This document shows positions 43,747 to 57,483 of a stretch of 64,000 nucleotides of DNA, one piece after another. The stretch is taken from contig NZ_JAFREL010000005.1 of assembly GCF_017377655.1 (NCBI RefSeq), forward strand, positions 1-64,000, in the 5' to 3' direction. Each line of letters begins with the position of its first letter. Position 1 is the first letter of the stretch. The DNA is from Candidatus Enterococcus ferrettii. GTDB taxonomy: Bacteria > Bacillota > Bacilli > Lactobacillales > Enterococcaceae. The translations under genes were made by a program, and so were the position numbers. The notes below the pieces were generated by a model that saw only the letters and a program-made list of their open reading frames with translations, ran no database searches and was not told the origin of the DNA.

Positions 43747-44178
43747 TTACTCATTTGTTGAAACAAGTTCGATTTTTTCAATCGAATTTCCCGGCAATTG
43801 TGGCGGGATAGACATTGTCATAACAGGCAGTCCCTTCAGAGTGCACTGAATGCGGCTCCCTTCTGACAGTTGTTCAGGGGTCAATTCTCCGAGATTGTCA
43901 GTAGACACATGTATAATCACTCCATCATTTTCAAAGGCGGGAACGATGGAATCAGGATCACTGACCGCTTCGACTGAGCGAAGAACAACACTCACCATAG
44001 AAGGATCGGACTCTGTTGTAAATGAAGAAGTAATTTCACCTGTAAACACTGTTTTCATAGCAATCGCCTCCGTGGATGATGATGTTTGCTCCGTTGCTTG
44101 AGTATGTTTCTGTTCAGATTGGTTATTGCTGCAAGCTGTTAATGAAAGCAAAGCAAGCAGAAGGATAAGGTGTTTCAT
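43747..44178 (-). CDS. Small secreted lipoprotein of unknown function
   Basis: The 143-residue protein has a lipoprotein signal peptide with lipobox LTAC and C16, a Ser/Thr/Gln-rich linker to about residue 38, and a small beta-rich domain (KTVFTGEITSSF, VIIHVSTDN, RIQCTLKGLPVMT). That domain looks OB-like, as in DUF3221-type lipoproteins, but the assignment is weak. GGAGGAG lies seven bases before the ATG at 44178. It is inserted on the opposite strand between secG and the esterase gene, which are usually adjacent. Confidence 0.75.
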   Translation of the reverse strand: MKHLILLLALLSLTACSNNQSEQKHTQATEQTSSSTEAIAMKTVFTGEITSSFTTESDPSMVSVVLRSVEAVSDPDSIVPAFENDGVIIHVSTDNLGELTPEQLSEGSRIQCTLKGLPVMTMSIPPQLPGNSIEKIELVSTNE

Positions 44179-44361
44179 ATAGTGCTCCTCCAAATCTCTC
44201 TTTAAGATTAGTCAATTATACGAGAAAAGGTTTCAAATTTACAATAATATATCTTTCAATATAGGGAGAAATTTTTCAGTAATATAGCGTTTTTATTCAC
44301 TGAATCGTAAAAATAAAGTATCATCAAAGGTGTGTTAGAATGAATCGAGGAGTTGAGTGAT

Positions 44362-45111
44362 ATGATCCAAATGAGAGCGCCAAAAACTATTTTTTTGCCC
44401 CACGGATCCAAAGCTGTTCTCTTGCTGCATGCGTATTCTGGAAGCCCCAATGATGTTCGTATGTTGGCTCGCGCATTGGAAAAGCTGGACTATACGGTTT
44501 ATGCACCTATGTATGCGGGACATGGAACGACAGATCCATTAGATATTTTACAGCAACCCCCTGAAATCTGGTGGCAGGAAACCAAAGCGGCAACAGCTTT
44601 TCTACAAGATAAGGGCTATGGTGAGATTGCTGTTTTTGGTCTTTCGATGGGTGGAGTGTTTGCCTCTCGGTTGCTAACTGAAAACCAGGCTGGGATAATC
44701 GGTGGTGGCTTTTTCTGCTCACCCATTGCACCAGTAAAAACCACAGTAGTAGAGAGCTTTTTAGCTTATGCTGAGCAACTTCTAGAGGATAATGAACCTG
44801 CAGATACAGCGGAACGTTTAAGAGAATATCAACCGTTAGTAACAAGACAGTTGGCAAAAATCGAAGAACAGGGGAGTCTAGCGTATCAAAGACTATCAGA
44901 GGTTCAACAGCCATTTTTTATGGCCCAAGCTGGACAGGATCAAATGATTGAGCCAGAAGGGGTATTTAAAACAGCTGAAGAATTGAAACAAGCCCGTTTT
45001 CAATTAAATTGGTACCCTGAGAGCGGTCATGTAATCACTGTTGGTCCAGAACGAAGACAATTAGAGCAAGATGTGGCTGATTTTTTGGCCGTTCTTGATT
45101 GGAGAGAATGA
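44362..45111 (+). CDS. Carboxylesterase (Est30/YvaK-like alpha/beta hydrolase)
   Basis: The 249-residue enzyme has the nucleophile elbow GLSMGG, an aspartate in AGQDQMI and the histidine in ESGHVITV, a full catalytic triad. HAYSGSPNDVRMLA forms the oxyanion region. Est30-type enzymes cleave short and medium esters in the cytoplasm. The ATG at 44362 has GAGGAG nine bases upstream; a TTG at 44353 would abut it. It precedes rnr by one base, as yvaK does in Bacillus. Confidence 0.88.
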   Translation: MIQMRAPKTIFLPHGSKAVLLLHAYSGSPNDVRMLARALEKLDYTVYAPMYAGHGTTDPLDILQQPPEIWWQETKAATAFLQDKGYGEIAVFGLSMGGVFASRLLTENQAGIIGGGFFCSPIAPVKTTVVESFLAYAEQLLEDNEPADTAERLREYQPLVTRQLAKIEEQGSLAYQRLSEVQQPFFMAQAGQDQMIEPEGVFKTAEELKQARFQLNWYPESGHVITVGPERRQLEQDVADFLAVLDWRE

Positions 45112-45112
45112 A

Positions 45113-47458
45113 ATGACAAGAAAAACAATTAAGGAAGAAATTATGAACTTTTTGCATGAAGCAAAGAAAAAGAGCTTCTCAGTGGAAGAGCTAGCTCAAC
45201 ACATGGGCATGCAAAAAAGTAGTGACTATAAATTACTTGTTCAAACAATTGCGCAAATGGAACGAGAAAAAAGTATCGAATTTAATAACAAGGGGAAAAT
45301 TAAACTGCCATTTGTACCTGCAATGGTTGAGGGGACTTTTCGGATGAATGAACGAGGCTTTGGTTTTGTAACCATTGATCCGGAAGAGCCCGACGTGTAT
45401 ATTTCCAGCGATGCGACTAATTATGCGATGAATGGCGATACGGTTATGATTGATATCGTGAAGAACGCTGATCCATTTGGTGATCGTGGTGCAGAAGGTC
45501 GAGTGGTCTCGATTAAGAAGAGGGCCATCCAGCAAGTGGTGGGTGAATTTACCGCTTACACATCAGCTGAGAGAGAGGAAACTGATCTTTATGGTGTCGT
45601 AACACCGAAAGATAAGAAAAATGCGCCATTCAAGGTATTCGTAGCCGCTGAAGGGATTCAGCCTGTGGATGGAAGCATCGTCGTTGTAGAAGTAACTCAT
45701 TATCCTGAAAAAGGTTATGCCTCCAGTTTGGAAGGATTAGTAAAGAAAGTAGTTGGACATAAAAATGATCCTGGAATGGATATTTTATCAGTAGTAGTTG
45801 CTCAAGGTATACCTACCAGTTTTCCTGACGAAGTTCTGGAAGAAGCTGACCAAGTACCTGACCAAATTAGGGATGAAGATCTTACTGGCCGTCGCGATTT
45901 GAGGAATCAAACGATTGTAACGATTGATGGAGCTGATGCTAAAGATTTGGATGATGCAGTAACGGTTCGCAAACTGTCCAATGGAAATTACTTCTTAGGC
46001 GTTCATATTGCGGATGTTTCATATTATGTCACTGAAGACAGCCAATTGGATCGTGAGGCTTTTGAGCGTGGAACCAGTGTCTATTTAACAGATCGAGTGA
46101 TTCCTATGATTCCTCAGCGCTTATCTAATGGTATTTGTTCCTTGAATCCGCAAGTGCCCCGGCTGGCGATGAGCTGCGAAATGGAAATTGATAGAAACGG
46201 TAAGATTGTCTCTCACGAGATTTTTCCAAGTGTCATTCAAACAGCGGAAAGAATGACCTATTCTGCTGTAAATGGAATACTGGAAGAGGAAGATGCGGAG
46301 TTAATTAAACGCTACGAACCTTTGGTACCTATGTTTACTCTAATGAAGGAATTGCACGGAATTTTAGAAGCTCGCCGTGTTAATCGTGGGGCAATAAATT
46401 TTGAAGATCGCGAAGCCAAAATTTTAGTGAACGAAGAAGGCGCGTCATTAGCAATTGAGATACGTTCTCGTGGCGTAGGTGAAAGGCTGATTGAATCATT
46501 TATGCTAGCAGCCAATGAAATCATTGCGGAACACTACAATCAATTGAAGCTACCATTTATTTATCGGATTCACGAACAGCCGAAGGAAGAAAAAATGCAG
46601 CGTTTCTTTGACTTTGCTGCAGCACTGGGTATTTTAGTTAAAGGTACGAAGGAGAGTATTACCCCTAAAGACTTGCAGCAGGTAATTTCAGATGTAGAGG
46701 AAAAACCAGAGTCAGCAGTTATCAATACAATGCTGTTAAGAAGTATGCAACAGGCACGTTATTCTGAGGATAATTATGGACATTATGGACTGGCTGCAGA
46801 ATATTACACGCATTTTACCTCTCCGATTCGCCGTTATCCAGACTTAATCGTCCATCGGCTAATTCGTACCTATGAGAAGAATCAAAGCGAACAGGTTAAG
46901 GAAAAATGGGCAGACGCCTTGCCGGAAATTGCTAAACACAGCTCAGACATGGAGCGTCGTGCAGTTGATGCCGAGCGGGAAGTAGATAGCTTGAAGAAAG
47001 CAGAATATATGGCTGATAAAGTTGGGGAAGAATTCGATGGAATCATCAGCTCTATTACTAAATTCGGTATTTTTGTTGAATTACCGAATACAATTGAAGG
47101 ATTAATTCACTTAAATGATTTAAAACAGGACTATTTCCATTTTATTGAGAATCAGTTAGCATTGGTTGGGGAACGAACTCGCCAAACCTTTAAAATTGGT
47201 CAAAAGGTAAAAATTAAAGTAACGAAGGCTGAACCAGAAACACGGGAGATTGACTTTGAACTTCTAGAAGCGGAAGAAATTCCTGCTTTGGAGCCACCAA
47301 CCCGGAATCGTCGCCGTGAACGTAAAGAAAAGACTTCTAATAATAAAAATAATAGAGAGAAAAACCAATCACGCAAGAATAAGAAAAAACCAAAAGGGAA
47401 AAAGCCTTTTTACAAATCCGTAGCTAAGAAGAAAAAAGGCGGCAGAAAGAAGGGGTAG
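45113..47458 (+). CDS. rnr: Ribonuclease R
   Basis: The 781-residue exoribonuclease has an N-terminal winged helix, cold-shock domains ([13 protein letters not shown]), the RNB catalytic domain with [12 protein letters not shown] carrying the metal-binding aspartates, a C-terminal S1 domain ([15 protein letters not shown]) and a very lysine-rich tail from about 730. It degrades structured RNA and works with SmpB/tmRNA on stalled mRNAs. GGAGAG lies six bases before the ATG. smpB follows after one base. Confidence 0.96.
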   Translation: MTRKTIKEEIMNFLHEAKKKSFSVEELAQHMGMQKSSDYKLLVQTIAQMEREKSIEFNNKGKIKLPFVPAMVEGTFRMNERGFGFVTIDPEEPDVYISSDATNYAMNGDTVMIDIVKNADPFGDRGAEGRVVSIKKRAIQQVVGEFTAYTSAEREETDLYGVVTPKDKKNAPFKVFVAAEGIQPVDGSIVVVEVTHYPEKGYASSLEGLVKKVVGHKNDPGMDILSVVVAQGIPTSFPDEVLEEADQVPDQIRDEDLTGRRDLRNQTIVTIDGADAKDLDDAVTVRKLSNGNYFLGVHIADVSYYVTEDSQLDREAFERGTSVYLTDRVIPMIPQRLSNGICSLNPQVPRLAMSCEMEIDRNGKIVSHEIFPSVIQTAERMTYSAVNGILEEEDAELIKRYEPLVPMFTLMKELHGILEARRVNRGAINFEDREAKILVNEEGASLAIEIRSRGVGERLIESFMLAANEIIAEHYNQLKLPFIYRIHEQPKEEKMQRFFDFAAALGILVKGTKESITPKDLQQVISDVEEKPESAVINTMLLRSMQQARYSEDNYGHYGLAAEYYTHFTSPIRRYPDLIVHRLIRTYEKNQSEQVKEKWADALPEIAKHSSDMERRAVDAEREVDSLKKAEYMADKVGEEFDGIISSITKFGIFVELPNTIEGLIHLNDLKQDYFHFIENQLALVGERTRQTFKIGQKVKIKVTKAEPETREIDFELLEAEEIPALEPPTRNRRRERKEKTSNNKNNREKNQSRKNKKKPKGKKPFYKSVAKKKKGGRKKG

Positions 47459-47459
47459 T

Positions 47460-47924
47460 ATGCCAAAAGGTGAAGGAAAATTAATTGCACAAAACAAGAA
47501 AGCTCGTCATGATTATACGATCATTGATACCGTTGAAGCAGGTATCGTTTTACAAGGAACTGAAATTAAATCAATTCGTAATAGTCGAATCAATTTAAAG
47601 GATGGGTTTGCTCGTGTGCGTAATGGGGAGATGTATCTATACAACGTGCATATTAGCCCTTACGAACAAGGCAATATCTTTAATCATGATCCTCTGAGAA
47701 CTAGAAAGCTACTTTTGCATAAGAAACAAATTGATCGGCTAGTAGGCGAAACGAAGAACACAGGGGTAACCATCGTGCCATTAAAAGTGTATTTAAAGGA
47801 TGGCTATGCTAAGGTGTTATTAGGCTTAGCTAAAGGAAAGCATCAATATGATAAACGAGAAGCGTTGAAACGAAAAGATGTAGACCGACAGATTAGCCGT
47901 ACGTTGAAAAATTATAGCCGCTAA
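47460..47924 (+). CDS. smpB: SsrA-binding protein SmpB
   Basis: The 154-residue protein binds tmRNA for rescue of stalled ribosomes. It has [23 protein letters not shown] and the basic C-terminal tail [16 protein letters not shown]. The ribosome binding site lies in the end of rnr. No ssrA gene follows within this window, so it must lie elsewhere. Confidence 0.96.
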   Translation: MPKGEGKLIAQNKKARHDYTIIDTVEAGIVLQGTEIKSIRNSRINLKDGFARVRNGEMYLYNVHISPYEQGNIFNHDPLRTRKLLLHKKQIDRLVGETKNTGVTIVPLKVYLKDGYAKVLLGLAKGKHQYDKREALKRKDVDRQISRTLKNYSR

Positions 47925-48109
47925 ATAAATATCCTTTTTCGCATATTTGATAAGAATTTCTTTACTTAATTATGAATTTTGATACGATTAGTAATTATCA
48001 TAATAGCTCTATTACGGGCTAAAATGCTTGGTGTTATCACTTTTTTTCGTGAGTCTCTTTCTATTAAAAAAAGAAATAGATTTTATTCGTTTTTTTTCAT
48101 GAAAATCCT

Positions 48110-48138
48110 TTGAAATTTACGGACGATGGTGGTAACAT
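48110..48138 (+). promoter_or_regulatory. Promoter of the atp operon
   Basis: TTGAAA (48110-48115) and TAACAT (48133-48138) are 17 bases apart, about 75 bases before atpB. The rest of the 289-base gap after smpB is AT-rich with T runs and no other clear feature. Confidence 0.65.
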
Positions 48139-48213
48139 ACGGTAGTATTTTGCCTGGTATGCCAAATACGACGAATACGAGCATCAGGTTACTGGGAAAA
48201 GAGGTGAAATGGA

Positions 48214-48933
48214 TTGGATGAAAAATCTTGGGTTTTTCATATTGGTCCAATATGGTTTGACGGGACTGTAACAACAATGATTCTGTTGACTTGCTTGATT
48301 GTTTTTCTTCTAGTGTTCTTTTTTACGAGAAAGCTTTCAATGAAGCCAACAGGCAAACAAAATGCTATCGAGTGGTTGGTCGATTTTACCTCAGGAATAG
48401 TTGGCGACAATATGCCGCGAAAAGAAGTGAATAATTTCAGTCTTTTATCTTTTACACTATTTCTATTCATTTTTGTTGCCAACCAGATTGGTTTGGTTAC
48501 AAAAATCGTTACACCAAACGAGGTATCTTTATGGAAGAGTCCAACTGCTGACCCGTTCGTAACAATGGGACTAGCCATGATGATATTGGTATTGTCGAAC
48601 CTCCTAGCATCAGAACGCTTTGGTCTGGTTGGATATGTTAAGAATTCATTCTTATCACCGATGCCAATGCTGTTGCCGATCAAAATTATGGAAGAGTTCA
48701 CGAACGTAATTACATTGGGACTACGTCTTTATGGAAACATTTATGCTGGTGAAGTATTACTAACATTGATTGCCAGCATGGTAACAAGTCTAGGTTGGAT
48801 CGCTATTCCAATTGCTATTCCATTGGAAATGATCTGGATTGCATTCTCATTATTTATTGGCAGTATCCAAGCATTTGTCTTTACCACTCTATCTATGGTG
48901 TACATTAGTCACCAGATAGAAGTAGAAGAATAA
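48214..48933 (+). CDS. atpB: ATP synthase subunit a
   Basis: The 239-residue membrane protein has five to six helices. The conserved arginine lies in [12 protein letters not shown] and the [14 protein letters not shown] segment is typical of subunit a of F-type synthases. It forms the proton half-channels. The start is TTG at 48214 with GAGG about nine bases upstream; ATG codons at 48209 and 48218 are in other frames. No atpI gene precedes it. Confidence 0.94.
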   Translation: MDEKSWVFHIGPIWFDGTVTTMILLTCLIVFLLVFFFTRKLSMKPTGKQNAIEWLVDFTSGIVGDNMPRKEVNNFSLLSFTLFLFIFVANQIGLVTKIVTPNEVSLWKSPTADPFVTMGLAMMILVLSNLLASERFGLVGYVKNSFLSPMPMLLPIKIMEEFTNVITLGLRLYGNIYAGEVLLTLIASMVTSLGWIAIPIAIPLEMIWIAFSLFIGSIQAFVFTTLSMVYISHQIEVEE

Positions 48934-48968
48934 TCAAGAAAACAAACATTTTAGGAGGATTTTTAATT

Positions 48969-49184
48969 ATGAACTTTATCGGTGCGGGAATCGCAATTTT
49001 AGGAGCAGCAATTGGTGCTGGTTATGGTAACGGAAAAGTTATTTCAAAAGCAATCGAGTCTATGGCACGTCAACCAGAAATGTCAGGTCAAATTCGTTCA
49101 ACTATGTTTATTGGTGTTGGTTTGATCGAAGCTGTGCCTATCTTGGGTGTCGTATTAGCTATGCTAATGGTCTTCAACAGCTAA
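48969..49184 (+). CDS. atpE: ATP synthase subunit c
   Basis: The 71-residue proteolipid is a two-helix hairpin. The proton-binding carboxylate is E54 in GLIEAVPIL, and the loop ARQPE is the usual contact to F1. AGGAGG lies before the ATG. A terminator-like hairpin sits just after the stop. Confidence 0.96.
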   Translation: MNFIGAGIAILGAAIGAGYGNGKVISKAIESMARQPEMSGQIRSTMFIGVGLIEAVPILGVVLAMLMVFNS

Positions 49185-49211
49185 TAGTAACGAATTTCGT
49201 TGCTATTTTTT
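49185..49211 (+). terminator. Intra-operon terminator-like hairpin between atpE and atpF
   Basis: TAGTAACG (49185-49192) pairs with CGTTGCTA (49198-49205) around AATTT, followed by six T residues (49206-49211). It starts directly after the atpE stop. It may end part of the transcripts or stabilise the atpE 3' end. Confidence 0.65.
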
Positions 49212-49253
49212 GTCTAAAAGCAAGATGTTACTTACCAGAAAGGAAGACCGAGT

Positions 49254-49775
49254 ATGCTGAATCTAGTTATCGCTGAAGCTCCCAACACTACGCTCGGTAA
49301 CTTAATTGTCGTTACAGGATCATTTTTGATCCTTTTACTTCTATTAAAGAAATTTGCTTGGAAGAGCGTTATCGAGATTTTAAAGAAACGGGAAGAAAAG
49401 ATCGCCAATGATTTAGATTCTGCTGAACAATCACGCATTAAAGCAGCGCAATTAGCGGAAGAACGTGAAACGCAATTGCAAAGCTCTCGCAGTGACGCAG
49501 CAGACATCATTAAGAATGCCAAAGAAAACGGTGAATTAAGCCGTCAAAACATCATCAAGGATGCGAAAGAAGAAGTAACTCTTTTGAAGGATCGCACAAA
49601 AGTCGAGATTCAAGAGGAACGCGAAAATGCCTTAACGTCTGTTAAAGATGATGTGGCAGACCTTTCCTTGCAAATCGCTGAGAAACTTTTGAATAAAGAA
49701 TTATCTGGCGATGCGCATCAAAAGTTAATCAATGAGTACATTGATAGACTAGGAACAACTAAGCATGAAGCTTGA
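49254..49775 (+). CDS. atpF: ATP synthase subunit b
   Basis: The 173-residue protein has one N-terminal membrane segment (about 15-33) and a long charged helix that forms the peripheral stalk. AAGGAAG lies before the ATG. The end overlaps atpH by 11 bases. Confidence 0.94.
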   Translation: MLNLVIAEAPNTTLGNLIVVTGSFLILLLLLKKFAWKSVIEILKKREEKIANDLDSAEQSRIKAAQLAEERETQLQSSRSDAADIIKNAKENGELSRQNIIKDAKEEVTLLKDRTKVEIQEERENALTSVKDDVADLSLQIAEKLLNKELSGDAHQKLINEYIDRLGTTKHEA

Positions 49776-50310
49776 TAAATACACAGTTGGTAAACGTTAT
49801 GGCAAAGCTTTGTTTGAGCTGGCGGTCGAAAAACAGGCTACCAATGACATTTACAACGAGTTACTGACGATTCGTCAAATTTTTAAAGAAGTGCCGGATT
49901 TAGGCAACATCCTATCCGATGTACGCTTAACTGGCAATGAAAAAGAAGCGATTATGCAAAAATTTGCCCAAGGTTTTGAAGGAATTATTAATAACTTCTT
50001 ATGGGTTGTTTATGACTATAATCGAATCGATGATCTTTTGTTTATGATCGACGAATATGAGCGTCGCTACGACAGTTTAAATCAAGTTGCTTTAGGAACG
50101 ATTACCACAGCAGTGCCGCTCTCTGAAGAGAAACAACGAGAAATTGAAGCAAAAGTCGCTGATATTTTTGGCTACAAGAAGGCCAATCTAACCCCCTTAA
50201 TTGATTCAACGATTATGGGCGGTGTCATTGTGGAAGCCGATCATCGAGTGATCGACGGCAGCCTCGCCAGCCAATTAAATGGCCTACGAGCAGCACTTAG
50301 CAAAAAGTAA
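49765..50310 (+). CDS. atpH: ATP synthase subunit delta
   Basis: The 181-residue protein has the delta/OSCP fold: YGKALFELAVEK at the N terminus and PLIDSTIMGGVIVEADHRVIDGS at the C terminus. It joins the b dimer to F1. It overlaps atpF and is followed by atpA after 15 bases. Confidence 0.95.
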   Translation: MKLDKYTVGKRYGKALFELAVEKQATNDIYNELLTIRQIFKEVPDLGNILSDVRLTGNEKEAIMQKFAQGFEGIINNFLWVVYDYNRIDDLLFMIDEYERRYDSLNQVALGTITTAVPLSEEKQREIEAKVADIFGYKKANLTPLIDSTIMGGVIVEADHRVIDGSLASQLNGLRAALSKK

Positions 50311-50325
50311 GAAGAGGTGAAATGA

Positions 50326-51852
<1,527 letters not shown>

Positions 51853-51870
51853 TCGAGGTGAAATAGCTAT

Positions 51871-54196
<2,326 letters not shown>

Positions 54197-54209
54197 AAAG
54201 AGGTGCCCT

Positions 54210-54638
54210 ATGGAAAATAAAGAAGTGCTTAATGTAAACGTAGTGACGCCTAACGGGCTTATTTACGACCACCATGCAACAATTGTAGTGGCTAAGACTG
54301 TCTCAGGTGAACTGGGAATTTTACCAAAACATGCACCGATTATTGCGCCATTGTCGATTGATGAAGTACGTATTCGTAGAACAGACGCAGACACTCATGT
54401 GGACTGGATTGCGGTCAATGGTGGTATTTTAGAAGTTCGGGACAACCAGGTAACCATTATTGCCGATTCAGCAGAGCGTGAACGTGATATTGATGTCTCA
54501 CGTGCCGAACGTGCTAGACAGCGTGCTGAACAACGTATACAGGAAGCAAAAGCACAGCAAGACAGTGATCAGCTTAGTCGAGCTGAGGTTGCTTTGCACA
54601 GAGCAATGAATCGAATTAAAGTATCAAAGCATACGTAA
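54210..54638 (+). CDS. atpC: ATP synthase subunit epsilon
   Basis: The 142-residue protein has the N-terminal beta-sandwich (VVTPNGLIYDHHATIVVAKT with GELGILPKHAPII) and the C-terminal helical pair that can inhibit ATP hydrolysis. AAGAGGTG lies before the ATG. It ends the operon. Confidence 0.95.
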   Translation: MENKEVLNVNVVTPNGLIYDHHATIVVAKTVSGELGILPKHAPIIAPLSIDEVRIRRTDADTHVDWIAVNGGILEVRDNQVTIIADSAERERDIDVSRAERARQRAEQRIQEAKAQQDSDQLSRAEVALHRAMNRIKVSKHT

Positions 54639-54639
54639 A

Positions 54640-54677
54640 AAAAGTGCAGATTCTAAAGTTGGAATCTGCGCTTTTTT
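54640..54677 (+). terminator. Terminator of the atp operon
   Basis: A 14-bp stem (54640-54653 with 54662-54675, one T-G pair) is followed by T residues directly after the atpC stop. Confidence 0.87.
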
Positions 54678-54835
54678 GATTTTGGTTGCGTTACATAGAT
54701 ATGATAAAAAAATGAGAAGAATGAATTTCTATTTTCTAAAAGTTTTTTTAAAGTCTTATAGAGCTTTAAACCATTCTACTTTCTTAAAAACTATGATATA
54801 ATCCGTTTGTTGATTTTTTTGAAAGGAAGAAAAAG

Positions 54836-55069
54836 ATGCAAGTATATGGTATGGATGCAATCATTCGAATTGTTTCACATTTTGCTTTCATTTACTTGGC
54901 TTTTTGGGCATTGCGTTCGATAAGGACAGAAAAGCTGTTTAAAGCATTCCATGAAACACAGATCCGAATGGTCATCATGATGGCATCTGTAGCACTGGGT
55001 TTTATATTCAGCACTTTCTTTTTAGAAATTATCATCTTATGTAAAAATATCTTTTTAAGTTATCAATAA
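54836..55069 (+). CDS. DUF1146 family membrane protein (YwzB-like)
   Basis: The 77-residue protein has two membrane segments (about 12-27 and 47-70) joined by a basic, conserved loop (ALRSIRTEKLFK). This is the DUF1146/YwzB family, located between the atp operon and murA in many Firmicutes. The function is unknown. GAAAGGAAG lies before the ATG, and TATAAT at 54797-54802 is a likely -10 box. Confidence 0.87.
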   Translation: MQVYGMDAIIRIVSHFAFIYLAFWALRSIRTEKLFKAFHETQIRMVIMMASVALGFIFSTFFLEIIILCKNIFLSYQ

Positions 55070-55130
55070 TACTAACTAAGTACATACAAACGTGTGAATC
55101 GGTTATAGCGATTTTTTTGGAGGGAACGTA

Positions 55131-56432
55131 ATGGAAGAGATCATCGTTCGAGGTGGCAGAAAATTAAACGGTACAGTAGAGATCGAAGGTGCGAAAAATG
55201 CGGTATTGCCTATCTTAGCTGCAAGCTTATTGGCTGAAGAAGGAATAACAAAATTAAGCAATGTACCGATATTATCTGATGTATTTACGATGAATCAGGT
55301 GATTAGTTACTTAAATACAGAAGTAGAATTAGACGAAACAGCAAAAGAAATTACAATAAATGCAACAAAACAATTGGAAGTTGAAGCTCCTTATGAATAT
55401 GTAAGTAAAATGCGGGCTTCGATTGTTGTTATGGGTCCTTTATTAGCCCGTAATGGACATGCCAAGGTTGCTCTGCCAGGTGGTTGCGCTATTGGCAAAC
55501 GTCCAATTGACTTGCATTTGAAAGGATTTCAAGCTTTAGGTGCGAAGATTATCCAAAAAAATGGTTACATTGAAGCAATTGCTGATGAGTTAACAGGCAG
55601 CAATATTTATTTGGATTTTCCAAGTGTTGGTGCAACACAAAACATCATGATGGCTGCTGTTAAGGCTAAAGGAACGACTGTCATCGAGAACGTGGCTCGC
55701 GAACCTGAAATTGTTGATTTAGCGAACTTTTTAAATAAAATGGGTGCTCGTGTCTATGGTGCGGGTACAGAAACAATGCGTATCGAAGGTGTGACTCATT
55801 TGCATGCAGTAACACACCCAATTGTACAGGATCGAATCGAAGCGGGTACGTTCATGGTAGCTGCAGCTATGACTGAAGGGAATATTCTCATTGAAGAAGC
55901 CATCTCTGAACACAATCGTCCGTTAATCTCAAAATTAATGGAGATGGGTGCAGTAATCACAGAGGAAGAAAATGGCTTGCGTATTGTTGGACCTAAGAAC
56001 ATCAAAGCTACTGATGTGAAGACAATGCCTCATCCTGGCTTCCCTACAGATATGCAAGCACAGATGACTGCTATTCAAACAGTCGCTGATGGCATCAGTA
56101 CAACGGTTGAAACAGTATTCGAAAATCGGTTCCAGCATTTAGAAGAAATGCGTCGAATGAATGTCGATGTAAAAATTGATAATAACGTAGCAATTATTAA
56201 AGGCAATACCAAACTACAGGGAGCGGAAGTGTACGCGACTGATTTGCGCGCAGCAGCAGCTTTAATTTTAGCTGGCTTGCGTTCTGAAGGTATCACACGT
56301 GTGCGCAATTTGAAATACTTGGATCGTGGCTACTATAAATTCCATCAAAAATTACAATTGCTTGGTGCAGACGTTGACCGATTAGATAGCGAAACTGGTG
56401 AAACTGTAGTACAATCTGCTGTATTTTCTTAA
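55131..56432 (+). CDS. murA: UDP-N-acetylglucosamine 1-carboxyvinyltransferase MurA
   Basis: The 433-residue enzyme starts peptidoglycan synthesis by adding enolpyruvate to UDP-GlcNAc. The KN pair is at 22-23 (EGAKNAVLP) and the active-site cysteine, the fosfomycin target, is C119 in [11 protein letters not shown]. The gene location behind atp and DUF1146 matches murAA of Bacillus. TTGGAGGG lies before the ATG. Confidence 0.95.
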   Translation: MEEIIVRGGRKLNGTVEIEGAKNAVLPILAASLLAEEGITKLSNVPILSDVFTMNQVISYLNTEVELDETAKEITINATKQLEVEAPYEYVSKMRASIVVMGPLLARNGHAKVALPGGCAIGKRPIDLHLKGFQALGAKIIQKNGYIEAIADELTGSNIYLDFPSVGATQNIMMAAVKAKGTTVIENVAREPEIVDLANFLNKMGARVYGAGTETMRIEGVTHLHAVTHPIVQDRIEAGTFMVAAAMTEGNILIEEAISEHNRPLISKLMEMGAVITEEENGLRIVGPKNIKATDVKTMPHPGFPTDMQAQMTAIQTVADGISTTVETVFENRFQHLEEMRRMNVDVKIDNNVAIIKGNTKLQGAEVYATDLRAAAALILAGLRSEGITRVRNLKYLDRGYYKFHQKLQLLGADVDRLDSETGETVVQSAVFS

Positions 56433-56445
56433 GGAGTGAAGACTT

Positions 56446-56622
56446 ATGAGTTCAAGTGATCATATTTTACGCAGTCTAATAAAGATTGTCGGGATTTTGT
56501 TGGCAGGTGTTATCCTGTTTATTGTCGGCAGTATGATTGGCTATGGAGTCATGGGCGGTGGAAATCCTTTTGGTGTATTACTTCCAGGTGTTTGGCGTCA
56601 CATTTTAGATTTTGTTCAATAA
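56446..56622 (+). CDS. EpuA-like small membrane protein (annotated elsewhere as RNA polymerase subunit beta-related)
   Basis: A 58-residue frame starts at ATG 56446 with AAGGAG about nine bases upstream and ends at TAA 56620-56622. It reads one membrane segment (IKIVGILLAGVILFIVGSMI) followed by GGGNPFGVLLPGVWRHILDF, the conserved motif of the EpuA family of streptococci and enterococci. The function is unknown; database names linking it to RNA polymerase are probably wrong. It lies 13 bases after murA and ends in the terminator. Confidence 0.85.
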   Translation: MSSSDHILRSLIKIVGILLAGVILFIVGSMIGYGVMGGGNPFGVLLPGVWRHILDFVQ

Positions 56623-56647
56623 AGGGCCTAGCGTAGGCCCTTTTTTT
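56622..56647 (+). terminator. Terminator of the murA operon
   Basis: AAGGGCCTA pairs with TAGGCCCTT around a 3-nt loop and is followed by T residues. It overlaps the last base of the EpuA-like stop codon. Confidence 0.88.
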
Positions 56648-56671
56648 ACTTTTTGAAAGGAAGCTTCAAGA

Positions 56672-56950
56672 ATGATTAAGAATGGATTAATTTTGCTTGT
56701 ACGAGGCTATCAGCGCTTTATATCACCTTTATTTCAACCATCCTGCCGTTATTACCCTTCGTGCTCCAGTTACATGATTGAAGCCTTGAAGGTTCATGGA
56801 GCGATTAAGGGGCTTTTAATGGGGATTTCTCGTATTCTAAGATGCAATCCCTTTGCCCGGGGTGGAATTGATTATGTACCAGTAAATTTTTCTCTACGTA
56901 AAAATTTATTAGATGAAGAGCCGCCCAATTATGACGAGAAAAAGAAATGA
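56672..56950 (+). CDS. yidD: Membrane protein insertion efficiency factor YidD
   Basis: The 92-residue protein has the YidD signature: [44 protein letters not shown]. The cysteines are conserved. It is a small peripheral membrane protein that helps YidC. GAAAGGAAG lies before the ATG. It probably belongs to the end of this block; no terminator follows closely. Confidence 0.92.
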   Translation: MIKNGLILLVRGYQRFISPLFQPSCRYYPSCSSYMIEALKVHGAIKGLLMGISRILRCNPFARGGIDYVPVNFSLRKNLLDEEPPNYDEKKK

Positions 56951-57465
56951 TTCGTTTTCTAAGTTAACTTGAGGAATGTTCTAAAGGATTACTGCTGACT
57001 GACCACGAAAAGAAAGGTTGGCGATCCTTGTATGACGGACAGTTTCATTTTTGTTGCTTAAAGTATCCAATATCTAATCAGCAATACTTTTCTACAAAAA
57101 AATCATCAGTATATTAATAGAAGAAAAAATTGTAGTTGCGGTAGTTTATCGGAACAAAGATAGTATATAAACTTTGTTTGTCCAACTTTTCATGTAAGTA
57201 AAACAACTTTAGAAATTTGAAGGATATTGATTAGGACAGGTGAGACATCGGAGCATTAGTAAAGGTTGAAGGTCAGAAAAGTGGATTGCAAGTCAGATCA
57301 TTTTATAAGGCAGCAGTAGGAACTAGATTATGAAGTGATAAACGAGAAAGCGAACTAAATAATTTTAGAAAAATCTGTACATTTGAAAATCACGTGTACA
57401 GGTTTCTTATTTATTCTTGGGCATTTGTAAGCGGTATGAATTATTCAATATTCGCGAATTATTAA
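56951..57465. other. Intergenic region of about 500 bases before the liv operon
   Basis: No intact gene is seen. A forward frame from about 56970 to 57117 stays open for 49 codons (with TDHEKKGWRSLYDGQF) but has no start codon and no ribosome binding site; it may be a gene remnant or chance. A weak hairpin lies at 57371-57405. Confidence 0.5.
57371..57413 (+). terminator. Weak terminator upstream of the liv operon
   Basis: AAATCTGTACA pairs with TGTACAGGTTT (one T-G pair) around a 13-nt loop; the following T run is interrupted. Confidence 0.5.
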
Positions 57466-57480
57466 AATATTCAGAAAATT
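57466..57480 (+). promoter_or_regulatory. CodY box upstream of the liv operon
   Basis: AATATTCAGAAAATT matches the CodY consensus AATTTTCWGAAAATT at 14 of 15 positions. It lies three bases upstream of the -35 box of livK, as expected for repression by CodY with branched-chain amino acids and GTP. Confidence 0.8.
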
Positions 57481-57483
57481 TAA

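Noticed and set aside
47925..48110. tmRNA gene (ssrA) after smpB
   Set aside because: The region is very AT-rich, has no tRNA-like acceptor arm and no tag-peptide frame.
48237..48701. Open frame of 154 codons antisense to atpB
   Set aside because: It is fully covered by atpB, has no ribosome binding site and no family features.
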